From Maribacter thermophilus (GTDB lineage: Bacteria; Bacteroidota; Bacteroidia; Flavobacteriales; Flavobacteriaceae): 64,000 nt of DNA. The position numbers and the translations under genes are program-made. Positions 35,551 through 44,573 of the stretch are shown in pieces. Below the pieces are notes generated by a model. That model saw only the letters and a list, made by a program, of their open reading frames with translations, made no database searches and was not told where the DNA came from. The stretch spans positions 1,340,402-1,404,401 of the forward strand of contig NZ_LDAS01000001.1 in the NCBI RefSeq assembly GCF_001020565.1. The letters run 5' to 3'. Position 1 is the first letter of the stretch. Each line of letters starts with the position of its first letter.

Positions 35551-35590
35551 TGGCCCTGAAGTGAATAAATTTACTTCAGGGCCATTTTTT
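35551..35590 (+). terminator. Rho-independent terminator
   Basis: TGGCCCTGAAGT and ACTTCAGGGCCA with an A/T-rich loop, then TTTTTT. Confidence 0.85.
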
Positions 35591-35626
35591 ATACCAATTG
35601 CCATTGCCTATAAATGTGTTCAACAC

Positions 35627-36415
35627 CTACACCCCAAGAGTGTCCCCAAAAATCTTACGGAATTTTGAAGGTACTTCTTTATGGAGTACAATTGGCTTTT
35701 TAGAAAATGGATGAACAAACTCGATCATACCGGCATGAAGGTACAGTCCCTTTCCTTTCAACAATAAATCTGGCAAGTGGTATGTAGCATCCCCTAAAAT
35801 TGGATTCCCCATCATATACAAGTGTTTTCTTAGTTGATGCCTTCTTCCTGTTTTCGGATGTAATTTCACCAGGTTTAACCAACCAAATCTTGGTGAGGTA
35901 ACGGTTTTTACAATCTCATAAACCGTATGGGCTTCCTTGTCATCTATAGGAGTTGTTATCTCACCTTTAGGCTTCATTTTACCGATAGTGACCGCATAAT
36001 AGGTCTTAACAATTTTCTTACCCTCAAAAAGACGTCCTAGTTGCACCAGGCTAGCACTTGTTTTTCCCGCTACCAACAAACCTGTGGTTGGGTAATCTAA
36101 ACGATGTACGGGTTTCGGGGAAATGGCATCTGACTCCTGACTTTTACTCAAATTTTGCTCCAATGCATTTGCAACGGTCTTAAAACAGTTTCCGCTGACC
36201 AAAATACCGGCGGGTTTATTTACCACCGCCAAATATTCATCTTCAAAAACTACTTCTAATGGAAGATTTAGTCTTTTAAAACTAGTTTTCTTTGAAGCTT
36301 CCATTAATTCTATACACTCCCCTCCTTTTATAAACCACCCCGTAGTAGCTACCTTGCCATCTATTCGAACCAATTCTTTTTTTATAGCCTTTTTCAAAGA
36401 CGATTTGGTGGGCAA
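35627..36415 (-). CDS. RluA-family RNA pseudouridine synthase
   Basis: 262 residues. The catalytic aspartate is D107 in HRLDYPTTGLL. The family motifs LAVVNKPAGILV before it and HPKTGRRHQLRKHLYMMGNPILGD after it are complete. The first 50 residues (SLKKAIKKELVRIDGKVATTG) resemble a short S4-like RNA-binding region. It converts uridines to pseudouridine in ribosomal or transfer RNA; which site is not deducible. It is cytoplasmic and a single gene, convergent with the preceding secreted-protein gene. Confidence 0.9.
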   Translation of the reverse strand: MPTKSSLKKAIKKELVRIDGKVATTGWFIKGGECIELMEASKKTSFKRLNLPLEVVFEDEYLAVVNKPAGILVSGNCFKTVANALEQNLSKSQESDAISPKPVHRLDYPTTGLLVAGKTSASLVQLGRLFEGKKIVKTYYAVTIGKMKPKGEITTPIDDKEAHTVYEIVKTVTSPRFGWLNLVKLHPKTGRRHQLRKHLYMMGNPILGDATYHLPDLLLKGKGLYLHAGMIEFVHPFSKKPIVLHKEVPSKFRKIFGDTLGV

Positions 36416-36680
36416 TGACCTAAAAATACCTACCCCATATTCTTGTATTCTTTGGGGCCGATCTTGTTTGGTCGCAATATGTGTCTCTATTATTTTCAGA
36501 TTTAATGAATTAAGTTTCTGTATAACATTATTATATATGATACTTTATTGTATAATGTTTCTTCTGCCCCATGCACTTTTTAACTTCAGAAAAGCAAGTA
36601 TTGATTTATACCTCTTTTTTAGGGAAACAACTTTAGCAAACACCTATTGATACCTCCTTAAACTCTCTAAAAACGATGCA

Positions 36681-38138
36681 TCATTTATCTCCTATAAATT
36701 TCTTCATTACCTGATAAATATCCTCAGATATTCGAAATTTATACAAAACGGTTAAGTAAACCACGGCCATTATGGCACTCTTTAGCAATATATTGACTAT
36801 GGGGTGAAAAGAAAATTGAACGTAGTAAAAAACAAATCCCATTGCCCCCAACAAACAAAACACTTTAAAAGTGCCCTTTGTAAAAGGAACCATATTAAAT
36901 TTTTTCTTTACATAATAGAGCTTGAGTGAATTATAAATAAAAAAGGCGGAAAAACTGGCAATGGCCGCACCATTTAAACCATAGGCCGGTATCAACCATA
37001 GATTAAATCCTATGGCCATTAGGGCCAATAGTACACCGAACAACAAAATAGACCTATAATAGTCTGAATTATATAATATGGAGTTGTTATTGCCCAATAA
37101 TGCATCGTACACTTTGGTTAGTCCGATCCAGAAGACAATAAGGAATCCGCCTGCATACCCTTGGGGAAGCAATTTAAAAAGATCATTAAGATTAAGAACG
37201 ATCAACAAAAACAATAGACCTGAAATAATAAAAAGCGTCAGGGAACTTTTTTTATACAGATTAGAAAGGGCTCCAATATCTCCTTTGTTTATATATTCGG
37301 CGGTCATCGGGTAGGTAATCTGATGCATGGCCCGCGATGGAACGGCGATGGTTATGGCAATAAACCCCGCTACACCATAGTACGCCACATTCTCTATAGG
37401 CAAATAATTGTTAAGCATAACCTTATCTACCTCCATTAATACAATGGCGGTTGACCCACCTAAAATAATAAGTCCACTATACTTTACAATATCTTTCCAA
37501 TTCTTCGGAAGCTGAAATATTAATTTAGGCATATGCACACGATAGGCATATATTTTCATGATCAGGGTACGAACAATATAGAAGCCCACCAATGCATTTA
37601 TAAAAAAAGGAACATCGATTATATCTAACCACAGTAACGTTAGCAGAATAGTCTGTCCTATCCTACAAAACAGTTCTTTCATTAAATTCCCAAAAACGGA
37701 TTTCATCCGTATTCTGGACCAAGCATAAAAAACCTCAAAATAGGCCATTGCCATACCGGTAAAAAAAATATGCCAAATGTAATCTCTAACAATAGGATTT
37801 TCTTTGGATAGGAATGCACCAATTGCCTCATTGGCAAAATAGCTTATAAGGCCTATCGGAATAATCAGTACTAAGGGCAACAACAACATCATGGTCAAAA
37901 AACCCTCTTGCTCCCGTCCTCCTTTAAAACTACTATAGAACTTGACCAAGCTATTAGGAGCACCAAAGGCAAGTATAGGCATTAAAACCGCTGAAATGGA
38001 TAAGACGACCTGTACAAGTCCGTAAGTATCGGGGTGCATAAAGTGGGTATACAAAAACAACGTATTGATGGCACCGAGCGCAAAGCCAAAGTACGTAACT
38101 ACAGTGTTGTTCAATGATTGCTTTAGTACAATTCCCAT
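36681..38138 (-). CDS. Polysaccharide flippase (Wzx/PST family)
   Basis: 485 residues with about 12-14 hydrophobic spans and few charges between them. The N-terminus (SLNNTVVTYFGFALGAINTLFLY) and the following span with PILAFGAPNSLVKFYS match polysaccharide-export flippases of the MOP superfamily. Its start codon lies directly after the stop of the glycosyltransferase gene, so it is translated from the same mRNA. It most likely moves a lipid-linked glycan across the inner membrane. Last gene of the three-gene operon. Confidence 0.86.
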   Translation of the reverse strand: MGIVLKQSLNNTVVTYFGFALGAINTLFLYTHFMHPDTYGLVQVVLSISAVLMPILAFGAPNSLVKFYSSFKGGREQEGFLTMMLLLPLVLIIPIGLISYFANEAIGAFLSKENPIVRDYIWHIFFTGMAMAYFEVFYAWSRIRMKSVFGNLMKELFCRIGQTILLTLLWLDIIDVPFFINALVGFYIVRTLIMKIYAYRVHMPKLIFQLPKNWKDIVKYSGLIILGGSTAIVLMEVDKVMLNNYLPIENVAYYGVAGFIAITIAVPSRAMHQITYPMTAEYINKGDIGALSNLYKKSSLTLFIISGLLFLLIVLNLNDLFKLLPQGYAGGFLIVFWIGLTKVYDALLGNNNSILYNSDYYRSILLFGVLLALMAIGFNLWLIPAYGLNGAAIASFSAFFIYNSLKLYYVKKKFNMVPFTKGTFKVFCLLGAMGFVFYYVQFSFHPIVNILLKSAIMAVVYLTVLYKFRISEDIYQVMKKFIGDK

Positions 38139-39410
38139 TTAAATATATTCGGCCAATTTTTTTGTTAGCTCCCTTCTAGAATATGAATTAATATTCATGG
38201 ATGAAACCTGCAACGAGTTCTCTTTGTATTTTTTGAACCATTCTAAAATTACATTTTTAAGTTCAGAACGGTCTTGGTAATCAAACACTTTTCCCGTTTC
38301 CGTATCGGAAACCATGGCGGCCACTTCCCAACCTTGGGGCCCTACACCCAAGATAGGACGTTGTGCGGACATATACTCGAACAACTTTCCGGGAATAATA
38401 CCCTTTGTTTCAAAAGAATCTATTTCGGCCAAAAGTAGTACCTGAGCTTTTCGTTGGTACTCTAAAGCCTTCTTATGAGAAACATAACCGACAACTTCTA
38501 CATAGTCTTTGAGTCCATACCTATGTACAGAGGCCAATACATCTTCACCGACAATGCCTATAAAATTTAATTTAAAAACATTTTTAAATTCACTATTCTC
38601 TTTAACCAATTGTCCCAAAACTTGCCACAAATTAATAGGATTGCGCCCCGTAAGCATGGATCCTATATGTGAAATGGTAAAATTACGGTCTAGTTGAACT
38701 TCATCAAGGTCTTTAGGTTCAAACCCATTGGTAATAACTTTGATAGGTTTTGATGTAAGTTGCCCAAATTCCTCTTTTGTGGTCTTGCTGGTCACCAGCA
38801 CCTTATCTGCTGTGTTCAATACCAAAGACTCCAACCGCTTATGTTTTTTCTTTGAAGAATTGGTCAGTTTTAATTTCTTATGATATCCTATGGAAGTCCA
38901 TGGATCCCTAAAATCGGCTATCCATTGAATATTTTTCTTTTCTTTTAAGCCAAGACCTATAAGATGAAGACTATGGGGCGGACCCGTGGTAATAATAGTT
39001 TCGATACTCTCTTTATCTATAATATCGGACAAGAATCGCACAGAAGGTCTTACCCAAAATTTTCTAGCGTCGGGTATAAAGATATTGCCCCTGACCCAGA
39101 GCATAAATTTTTCTAAAAACGACTGATCTCTGTTTTTAATAACTCCAGAACTTATACGCTTTGTCTTCTTACTAGAAAAAAAACTTGCTATCCCGTAAGG
39201 CTCTATAATCGGATGTTTATAGATACGTACCTGCTCAGGAACTTCATCTAAAAAAGTATCGTCCACCAAAGGGTAATGTGGGTTCTCTGGAATATAAACT
39301 ATGGGCTCTATACCAAAATCTGGAAGATACTTTACAAACTTAAGCCAGCGTTGTACGCCCGGCCCTCCTGCCGGTGGCCAATAGTACGTAATGACCAGAA
39401 CCCTTCTCAT
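38139..39410 (-). CDS. Family 1/4 glycosyltransferase
   Basis: 423 residues of GT-B fold. The N-terminal half starts RVLVITYYWPPAGGPGVQRWLKFVKYL, the donor-site loop pattern of GT4 enzymes. The C-terminal half has FEYMSAQRPILGVGPQGWEVAAMV, with the glutamate/arginine region binding a sugar nucleotide. Its start overlaps the stop of the YfhO gene (TAATG). With the flippase it points to building a surface or capsular polysaccharide. The sugar is unknown. Confidence 0.86.
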   Translation of the reverse strand: MRRVLVITYYWPPAGGPGVQRWLKFVKYLPDFGIEPIVYIPENPHYPLVDDTFLDEVPEQVRIYKHPIIEPYGIASFFSSKKTKRISSGVIKNRDQSFLEKFMLWVRGNIFIPDARKFWVRPSVRFLSDIIDKESIETIITTGPPHSLHLIGLGLKEKKNIQWIADFRDPWTSIGYHKKLKLTNSSKKKHKRLESLVLNTADKVLVTSKTTKEEFGQLTSKPIKVITNGFEPKDLDEVQLDRNFTISHIGSMLTGRNPINLWQVLGQLVKENSEFKNVFKLNFIGIVGEDVLASVHRYGLKDYVEVVGYVSHKKALEYQRKAQVLLLAEIDSFETKGIIPGKLFEYMSAQRPILGVGPQGWEVAAMVSDTETGKVFDYQDRSELKNVILEWFKKYKENSLQVSSMNINSYSRRELTKKLAEYI

Positions 39411-41842
39411 TAAGAATTATTCTCTTTCTTATTTCTGTAAAAAGTAAATCCTAACCCTCCAAGAAATACAAGGCCCAATAAAATAGTACTTGCCAAAGAT
39501 ATTTTACTTCCTTGTTCCACTACCTTGGGTTCAAACTTAAACTCAATCGTGTGTTGCCCCTCTGGCACTCTCATGGCACGTAACACATAATCTACCTTAA
39601 AGTGGTCGGTTGGTGTACCATCTATATAGGCATTCCAACCATGTGCATAATACATTTCTGAAAATACCGCCACTCCGGGGTTCATATTTTTAGAACTATA
39701 CGTTAAATGATTGGGCTTATAATCGGTAAGGGTGATGGATGCCGTAGAATCTACTTGATATTCAAATCTGTTAATACTGAACTTGTTAGTGTTGACAACA
39801 GCGGTTACCTTGGTATCTATACTATCCAACGCCATTATTTCCTCATCTGCCGACCCTACGGCCAGTAGTTCTTTAACAAACCACGCATTTCCGTTTGCAT
39901 TCGGGTTCTGTATCGGAAACTTATTTCCCTGCTCATCTTGCTGAACTACATATTTAACATTGAGCATATTAAATACGGATAGGTTTCCTTTGTACACATG
40001 AAAATCGAAAAGGTCTTGCATACCCGCAGGTTTTGCGGCATGGTAACCGGTAATACTATTATGAAAATAAGCTGTTTTTGCTGAGTCAAAACCATCGGTT
40101 TGATCAAATACCCTATATACGCTAGTATCTTTCAAAATTTGAGTATCGGCCGCCGTTTTCTGAAAAGGTTCCAACATTCTTCTTTTAGACACAAAGTTGT
40201 CCTCATTCACATATCTAAGGTTCACACCTACCAAATCAAAAACAAGCAAAGCTCCTATCACAATAACGGTAAGGTTCATTTTCAATTTTCCTTTCAAATA
40301 GAACCATAATAAAAGAACCACTACCAATACATATCCTAAAGAACGGAACAGATCACTGTTGTACACAGCCTTACGGTCTAACTTAAGCATTTCAGGCAGT
40401 TCCTCTAACCCGGTCATTCTTAGTCGTTCGTCCACCGGCCCGGTAAAGTCGAACATACCTTTAAACAAGAACAAAAGAACCCCCAAACCAAGAACCGTTG
40501 CCGCAGCATATTTTAAAGAGGTAATCTTATCATTAAGATCCATCTTGGAAGAAAAGATTTTCTTTAATGCCAAAATTGCCAGAATAGGCATACACAACTC
40601 CAGTATTACCTGAATAGAAGATACGGCCCTAAACTTGTCGTATAAAGGAAAGTAATCGATCATAAAATCGGTTAGGACACTAAAGTTCTTTCCCCAAGAC
40701 AATACCAGCGAAAGTATTGTGCCGAACAACAACCACCATTTATGCTTTCCTTTTACCAAAAACAGTCCTAAAAAGAATAAGAAAAACACAATGGCACCTA
40801 CATAGGCTGGTCCCGAAACACCGGGTTGCTGCCCCCAATATAACGGAATACCACTTACAAAATCCAACGCACTTGATCTTGGTAACCCTTTATCAATAAG
40901 ATACTTAAAAGATTTGGAGTCCTCCCCTAGATTCTCTTGGCTCGCACCCCCAAAAAGTCTAGGAACAAATATGTTCAAAGATTCCGATATACCATAACTC
41001 CACTGGGTAATATAATCTTTACTAAGTCCGCCCGTATTATCCTTCGGAGACCCATCGGGGTTAATGGTCAGCTCACTTTTGCCCCTTGTACTCCAATCGG
41101 CATATTCCTTGGTTGCCATTAGTCCCGTGGCGTTCGCCGCGATACCCAGCACAACGGCACAGACCAAAATACCTACCGAAACAAAAAAATGCTTTAATTC
41201 TTTCTTCTTAATCGCATCTATTAAATATACAACCCCTAGAACCAATACCAAGAGCATAAAATAATAGGTCATTTGGTAATGGTTGGCAACAATCTCCAAA
41301 GCCATTGCCAAGGCCGTGACCAAGAATCCCCAGAGATATTTCTTTCTGAACACCAGCACAATACCGGCCAATAATATTGGCAAATAACCCAGCGCGTGTG
41401 CCTTGGCGTTGTGCCCCGCCCCAATAATAATGATCAGGTATGTTGAAAAACCAAAGGCCAGGGCCCCTACAATAGCCAGTTTATAATCCACTTTAAGACT
41501 ACATAAAAGGATATAAAAACCTATTAAATAGAGAAAAAGATAATCTGCCGGTCTGGGCAAAAACCTAATTAAACGATCTAATTTTTTAATATAGTTATGT
41601 GGGTAGTTGGCACCTAATTGATAGGTGGGCATACCACCAAAGGCACTATTGGTCCAATAAGGTTCAGCGTCATTTTTTTTTCTGAAATCATTTTGCTCTT
41701 TGGCCATGCCCGTATACTGGGCAATATCGTGCTGGTAGATAACCTTTCCCTGAAGAACAGGATGAAAATAGGCCAAAGCGGCAACGATAAAAAATACGGT
41801 TACAAAAAAATGGGTGAAAAAGAATTTTAGACCTTTCTTCAT
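39410..41842 (-). CDS. YfhO-family membrane protein
   Basis: 810 residues. About 12 or more hydrophobic spans occur in the first 530 residues (FFTHFFVTVFFIVAALAYFH, YLFLYLIGFYILLCSL, ILVCAVVLGIAANATGLM and others). A periplasmic domain of about 200 residues follows, then a last span near the C-terminus (KISLASTILLGLVFLGGLGFTFY). Loop 1 holds the acidic region of GT-C-like enzymes (HDIAQYTGMAKEQNDFRKKN). YfhO proteins in Firmicutes glycosylate teichoic acids; here it probably handles a lipid-linked glycan. First gene of an operon with a glycosyltransferase and flippase. Confidence 0.86.
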   Translation of the reverse strand: MKKGLKFFFTHFFVTVFFIVAALAYFHPVLQGKVIYQHDIAQYTGMAKEQNDFRKKNDAEPYWTNSAFGGMPTYQLGANYPHNYIKKLDRLIRFLPRPADYLFLYLIGFYILLCSLKVDYKLAIVGALAFGFSTYLIIIIGAGHNAKAHALGYLPILLAGIVLVFRKKYLWGFLVTALAMALEIVANHYQMTYYFMLLVLVLGVVYLIDAIKKKELKHFFVSVGILVCAVVLGIAANATGLMATKEYADWSTRGKSELTINPDGSPKDNTGGLSKDYITQWSYGISESLNIFVPRLFGGASQENLGEDSKSFKYLIDKGLPRSSALDFVSGIPLYWGQQPGVSGPAYVGAIVFFLFFLGLFLVKGKHKWWLLFGTILSLVLSWGKNFSVLTDFMIDYFPLYDKFRAVSSIQVILELCMPILAILALKKIFSSKMDLNDKITSLKYAAATVLGLGVLLFLFKGMFDFTGPVDERLRMTGLEELPEMLKLDRKAVYNSDLFRSLGYVLVVVLLLWFYLKGKLKMNLTVIVIGALLVFDLVGVNLRYVNEDNFVSKRRMLEPFQKTAADTQILKDTSVYRVFDQTDGFDSAKTAYFHNSITGYHAAKPAGMQDLFDFHVYKGNLSVFNMLNVKYVVQQDEQGNKFPIQNPNANGNAWFVKELLAVGSADEEIMALDSIDTKVTAVVNTNKFSINRFEYQVDSTASITLTDYKPNHLTYSSKNMNPGVAVFSEMYYAHGWNAYIDGTPTDHFKVDYVLRAMRVPEGQHTIEFKFEPKVVEQGSKISLASTILLGLVFLGGLGFTFYRNKKENNS

Positions 41843-41865
41843 GTTCCGAGTAGTAGTTAGTTACG

Positions 41866-41873
41866 CAAATATA
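41866..41873 (-). promoter_or_regulatory. -7 box before the YfhO operon
   Basis: On the minus strand TATATTTG matches TAnnTTTG; a TTTG lies 15 bases upstream of it. It overlaps the end of the DUF4834 gene. Confidence 0.5.
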
Positions 41874-41874
41874 A

Positions 41875-42138
41875 CTAGTCTAACTCTTCAAAATCTATAT
41901 ACTCGCCAACTTTTTCGGAATCGGTCTTCTTTCTATTGGATTTCTTATCTATAATTACATCCCCAAACTTCTCTTCAGACCTTGATGGTTGTTGTTCAAA
42001 CCCATCAAACGCCTGTCTAAAATGAGATTCGGTTTTCTTGGCGGCGTAGTTCAATATTTTTGGGGCAAACAACCTTGCTAAAATTTTAAGCAAATAATAC
42101 ACCAAAAGAATAATCAGTATTGTTTTTAAAAATGCCAT
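41875..42138 (-). CDS. DUF4834 membrane protein
   Basis: 87 residues. One N-terminal span (FLKTILIILLVYYLLKILARLF) is followed by a basic then acidic cytoplasmic tail (APKILNYAAKKTESHFRQAF; RSEEKFGDVIIDKKSNRKKTD). This matches DUF4834, a small protein common in Bacteroidota. Function unknown. It precedes the YfhO operon on the same strand (33 bases), which has its own likely promoter. Confidence 0.8.
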   Translation of the reverse strand: MAFLKTILIILLVYYLLKILARLFAPKILNYAAKKTESHFRQAFDGFEQQPSRSEEKFGDVIIDKKSNRKKTDSEKVGEYIDFEELD

Positions 42139-42225
42139 TTATTTTAGTTTGATATATATCAAAAATACAATTATCACGTTGTATTACTAGATTCAAAGTA
42201 TTAAAATAATTATAAAGTCGTTTCA

Positions 42226-43311
42226 ATGGGAAGGTCCTTTATTATCAAAAGAATCAATTTTCAGCTTTTATTCGTACTGTTTTTACCATTGGTATCCATT
42301 GGTCAGTATACAGATGTCATCAATTCGAACAGGCCAGGATTATCGGTAAGTGCCTATGCAGTGGGCAAAAACGTGGTGCAGGCAGAGATGGGACTGTTCT
42401 ATGAACAAAGTGATCATGGTCTGTTGAATACGCAGTCGGATATCTGGGGGACCAATTTCTCTTTGCGCTATGGTTTGCTGTTCGAACAGTTGGAACTTAA
42501 TTACGAAGGAACGTTTCAAAACCAGAATATTCTTTATGAGAATTTTAATCTAGAGGCAAAAAGAACCGATTTTACCAGAAATCGCCTAGGATTAAAATTC
42601 TTGATATACGATCCTTTTAAAAACCCAGAAAGAAACAAACCCAATTTATACAGTTGGCGTGCCAACAACAAATTTCAGTTAAAAAATCTATTACCGGCCA
42701 TATCCATATATGCAGGTGCAAATTTTGTACTTGGCGACAACCCCTATTATTTAGACGAGCCAACAGTATCACCTAGGGTAATGATCGCTACACAAAGCAG
42801 GCTTACCCCAAGGTTTGTAATGATCACCAATACATCTTATGACCGTATTGGGACCGAATATCCGGAATTAAGCTACATCATATCATTATCACATGCCTTT
42901 CGCAATCCGAAATGGAGTACTTTTTTAGAGCATCAAGGTATTAAAAGCGATCGCTATTCCGATTTGTTATTACGGGGCGGTGTAGCGTACCTAATGAACG
43001 AAAGACTACAGTTCGACGTAAGCTTAGGAGCTAGTTTTAAAGATACCCCATCACGTGTGTTCGCTGGCTTGGGGGGTTCTTATCGTTTCGATTTTCATAA
43101 AGACAGCCTAGTACCCATAGAGGATCAATCTGCAGATGAAAACGGCGGTGCCATAGAAAAGAACGCCATGAAAAAAGAGAAAAAGAAAAAAAGGAAAAAA
43201 CAAGGCAGTGGCGCCGAGGATATAGATTTAGGACCTTCTAAAAAACAATTACGCAAACTTAAAAAAGCCCAAAAGAAGAAAAAGAAAGACGAAAGTGAAA
43301 TAGATTTTTAA
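42226..43311 (+). CDS. Outer-membrane transporter-like beta-barrel protein
   Basis: 361 residues. A signal peptide (INFQLLFVLFLPLVSIG-Q) is followed by TDVINSNRPGLSVSAYAVGKNVVQAEMG, the hallmark start of the putative MetA-pathway/phenol-degradation-type outer-membrane proteins. Alternating beta strands fill residues 45-300. The last 60 residues are strongly Lys-rich (EKKKKRKKQGSG; KKQLRKLKKAQKKKKKDESE), an unusual tail. It probably sits in the outer membrane; its transported substrate is unknown. Start could be slightly downstream of the first ATG. Confidence 0.72.
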   Translation: MGRSFIIKRINFQLLFVLFLPLVSIGQYTDVINSNRPGLSVSAYAVGKNVVQAEMGLFYEQSDHGLLNTQSDIWGTNFSLRYGLLFEQLELNYEGTFQNQNILYENFNLEAKRTDFTRNRLGLKFLIYDPFKNPERNKPNLYSWRANNKFQLKNLLPAISIYAGANFVLGDNPYYLDEPTVSPRVMIATQSRLTPRFVMITNTSYDRIGTEYPELSYIISLSHAFRNPKWSTFLEHQGIKSDRYSDLLLRGGVAYLMNERLQFDVSLGASFKDTPSRVFAGLGGSYRFDFHKDSLVPIEDQSADENGGAIEKNAMKKEKKKKRKKQGSGAEDIDLGPSKKQLRKLKKAQKKKKKDESEIDF

Positions 43312-43397
43312 GCCTCTTATATAGTATAGAATTTATTTTCATAAGATTTTTAGGTGTTGTTTAATATCCCTAATATTGGTACCTATAAAATGTGCCC

Positions 43398-44516
43398 ATG
43401 ATTACAATAAAAGAGGTTACATCACAAACCGAACTAAAAAAATTCGTAACCTTTCCCTTTTCGCTATACAAAGACTCTAAATATTGGGTCCCTCCCATTA
43501 TTAAAGATGAACTGGAAACTTTTGACAAGACCAAAAATCCCGTCTTCAAAAATGCGGATGCATGGTTTTATCTGGCCTACAAAGACAACAAAATAGTCGG
43601 TAGGGTCGCTGCTATAATCAACAGGCTCGAAGTGGAGCGACAAGGCCTAAGAAAAATGCGTTTTGGATGGTTTGATTTTATCGACGACCAAGAAGTTTCA
43701 AAAGCCTTATTACAAAAGGTAGCCGAAATCGGAACCAAGAACAATTTGGAATATATGGAAGGCCCCGTAGGCTTTTCAAATTTGGACAAAGTAGGTGTTC
43801 TTGTGGAAGGTTTTGACCATATCGGCACCATGATCACATGGTATAATTACCCTTATTACAAAACCCATTATGAAAATTTAGGCTTTGTAAAGGAAAAAGA
43901 GTACATGGAAAATAAGTTTCCTGCCAGTAACGCCGATCCCGCTCTTTTTACCAAGCTAAACGATTTAATAAAAAGACGATACGGACTCAAAGAGGTTAAC
44001 TTTACCAGCACCAAAGAGGTCATGCCCTTGGCGGATGAGATGTTCGACCTTTTTAACGAAACGTACTCCAAACTATCTTCTTTTGTTCCTATCACAGAGG
44101 TTCAAAAAAATTATTTTAAAAAAAAATACATCAGCTTTATAAATCCGGAGTATATAAAGTTTATAAAGGATAAAGACGATAAACTTATAGCGTTTGCCAT
44201 AGTAATGCCCTCTTTTTCAGAAGCACTGCAAAAGGCAAAGGGCAAACTCTTCCCGTTTGGCATATTCCATCTTTTAAAAGCCAAGAAGAACAGCAAAGAC
44301 GTTATATTCTACTTAATAGGTATTCATCCAGATTATCAAAACAAAGGGGTAACCGCCATAATCTTCAATGAATATTATAAAACATTCAAAGAGAAAGGAA
44401 TTAAAATGTGCTATAGAACTCCTGAACTGGAAGAGAATGTCGCCATAAAACAAATGTGGAAACATTTTGACCCCGTTATCTATAAAAGACGAAGAACATA
44501 TAAAAAGAGTCTTTAA
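43398..44516 (+). CDS. GNAT-family N-acetyltransferase-like protein
   Basis: 372 residues. The ATG at 43398 (MITIKEVTSQTEL) is preferred to the GTG two codons upstream. It appears to be a two-lobed GNAT protein. The first lobe contains AWFYLAYKDNKIVGRVAAIINR and FDFIDDQEVSKALLQKV; the second contains FAIVMPSFSEALQKA and FYLIGIHPDYQNKGVTAIIFNEYYKTFKEKGI, where QNKGV is the acetyl-CoA loop. It is cytoplasmic. The substrate is unknown. Followed by its own terminator. Confidence 0.84.
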   Translation: MITIKEVTSQTELKKFVTFPFSLYKDSKYWVPPIIKDELETFDKTKNPVFKNADAWFYLAYKDNKIVGRVAAIINRLEVERQGLRKMRFGWFDFIDDQEVSKALLQKVAEIGTKNNLEYMEGPVGFSNLDKVGVLVEGFDHIGTMITWYNYPYYKTHYENLGFVKEKEYMENKFPASNADPALFTKLNDLIKRRYGLKEVNFTSTKEVMPLADEMFDLFNETYSKLSSFVPITEVQKNYFKKKYISFINPEYIKFIKDKDDKLIAFAIVMPSFSEALQKAKGKLFPFGIFHLLKAKKNSKDVIFYLIGIHPDYQNKGVTAIIFNEYYKTFKEKGIKMCYRTPELEENVAIKQMWKHFDPVIYKRRRTYKKSL

Positions 44517-44521
44517 ATTAA

Positions 44522-44551
44522 AAAGGCCAAACTTTGTAAAGTTTGGCCTTT
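44522..44551. terminator. Bidirectional terminator
   Basis: AAAGGCCAAACTTT and AAAGTTTGGCCTTT are perfect 14-base arms with a two-base loop, between convergent genes. Confidence 0.88.
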
Positions 44552-44573
44552 CTAATACTCGGTAATCTATACT

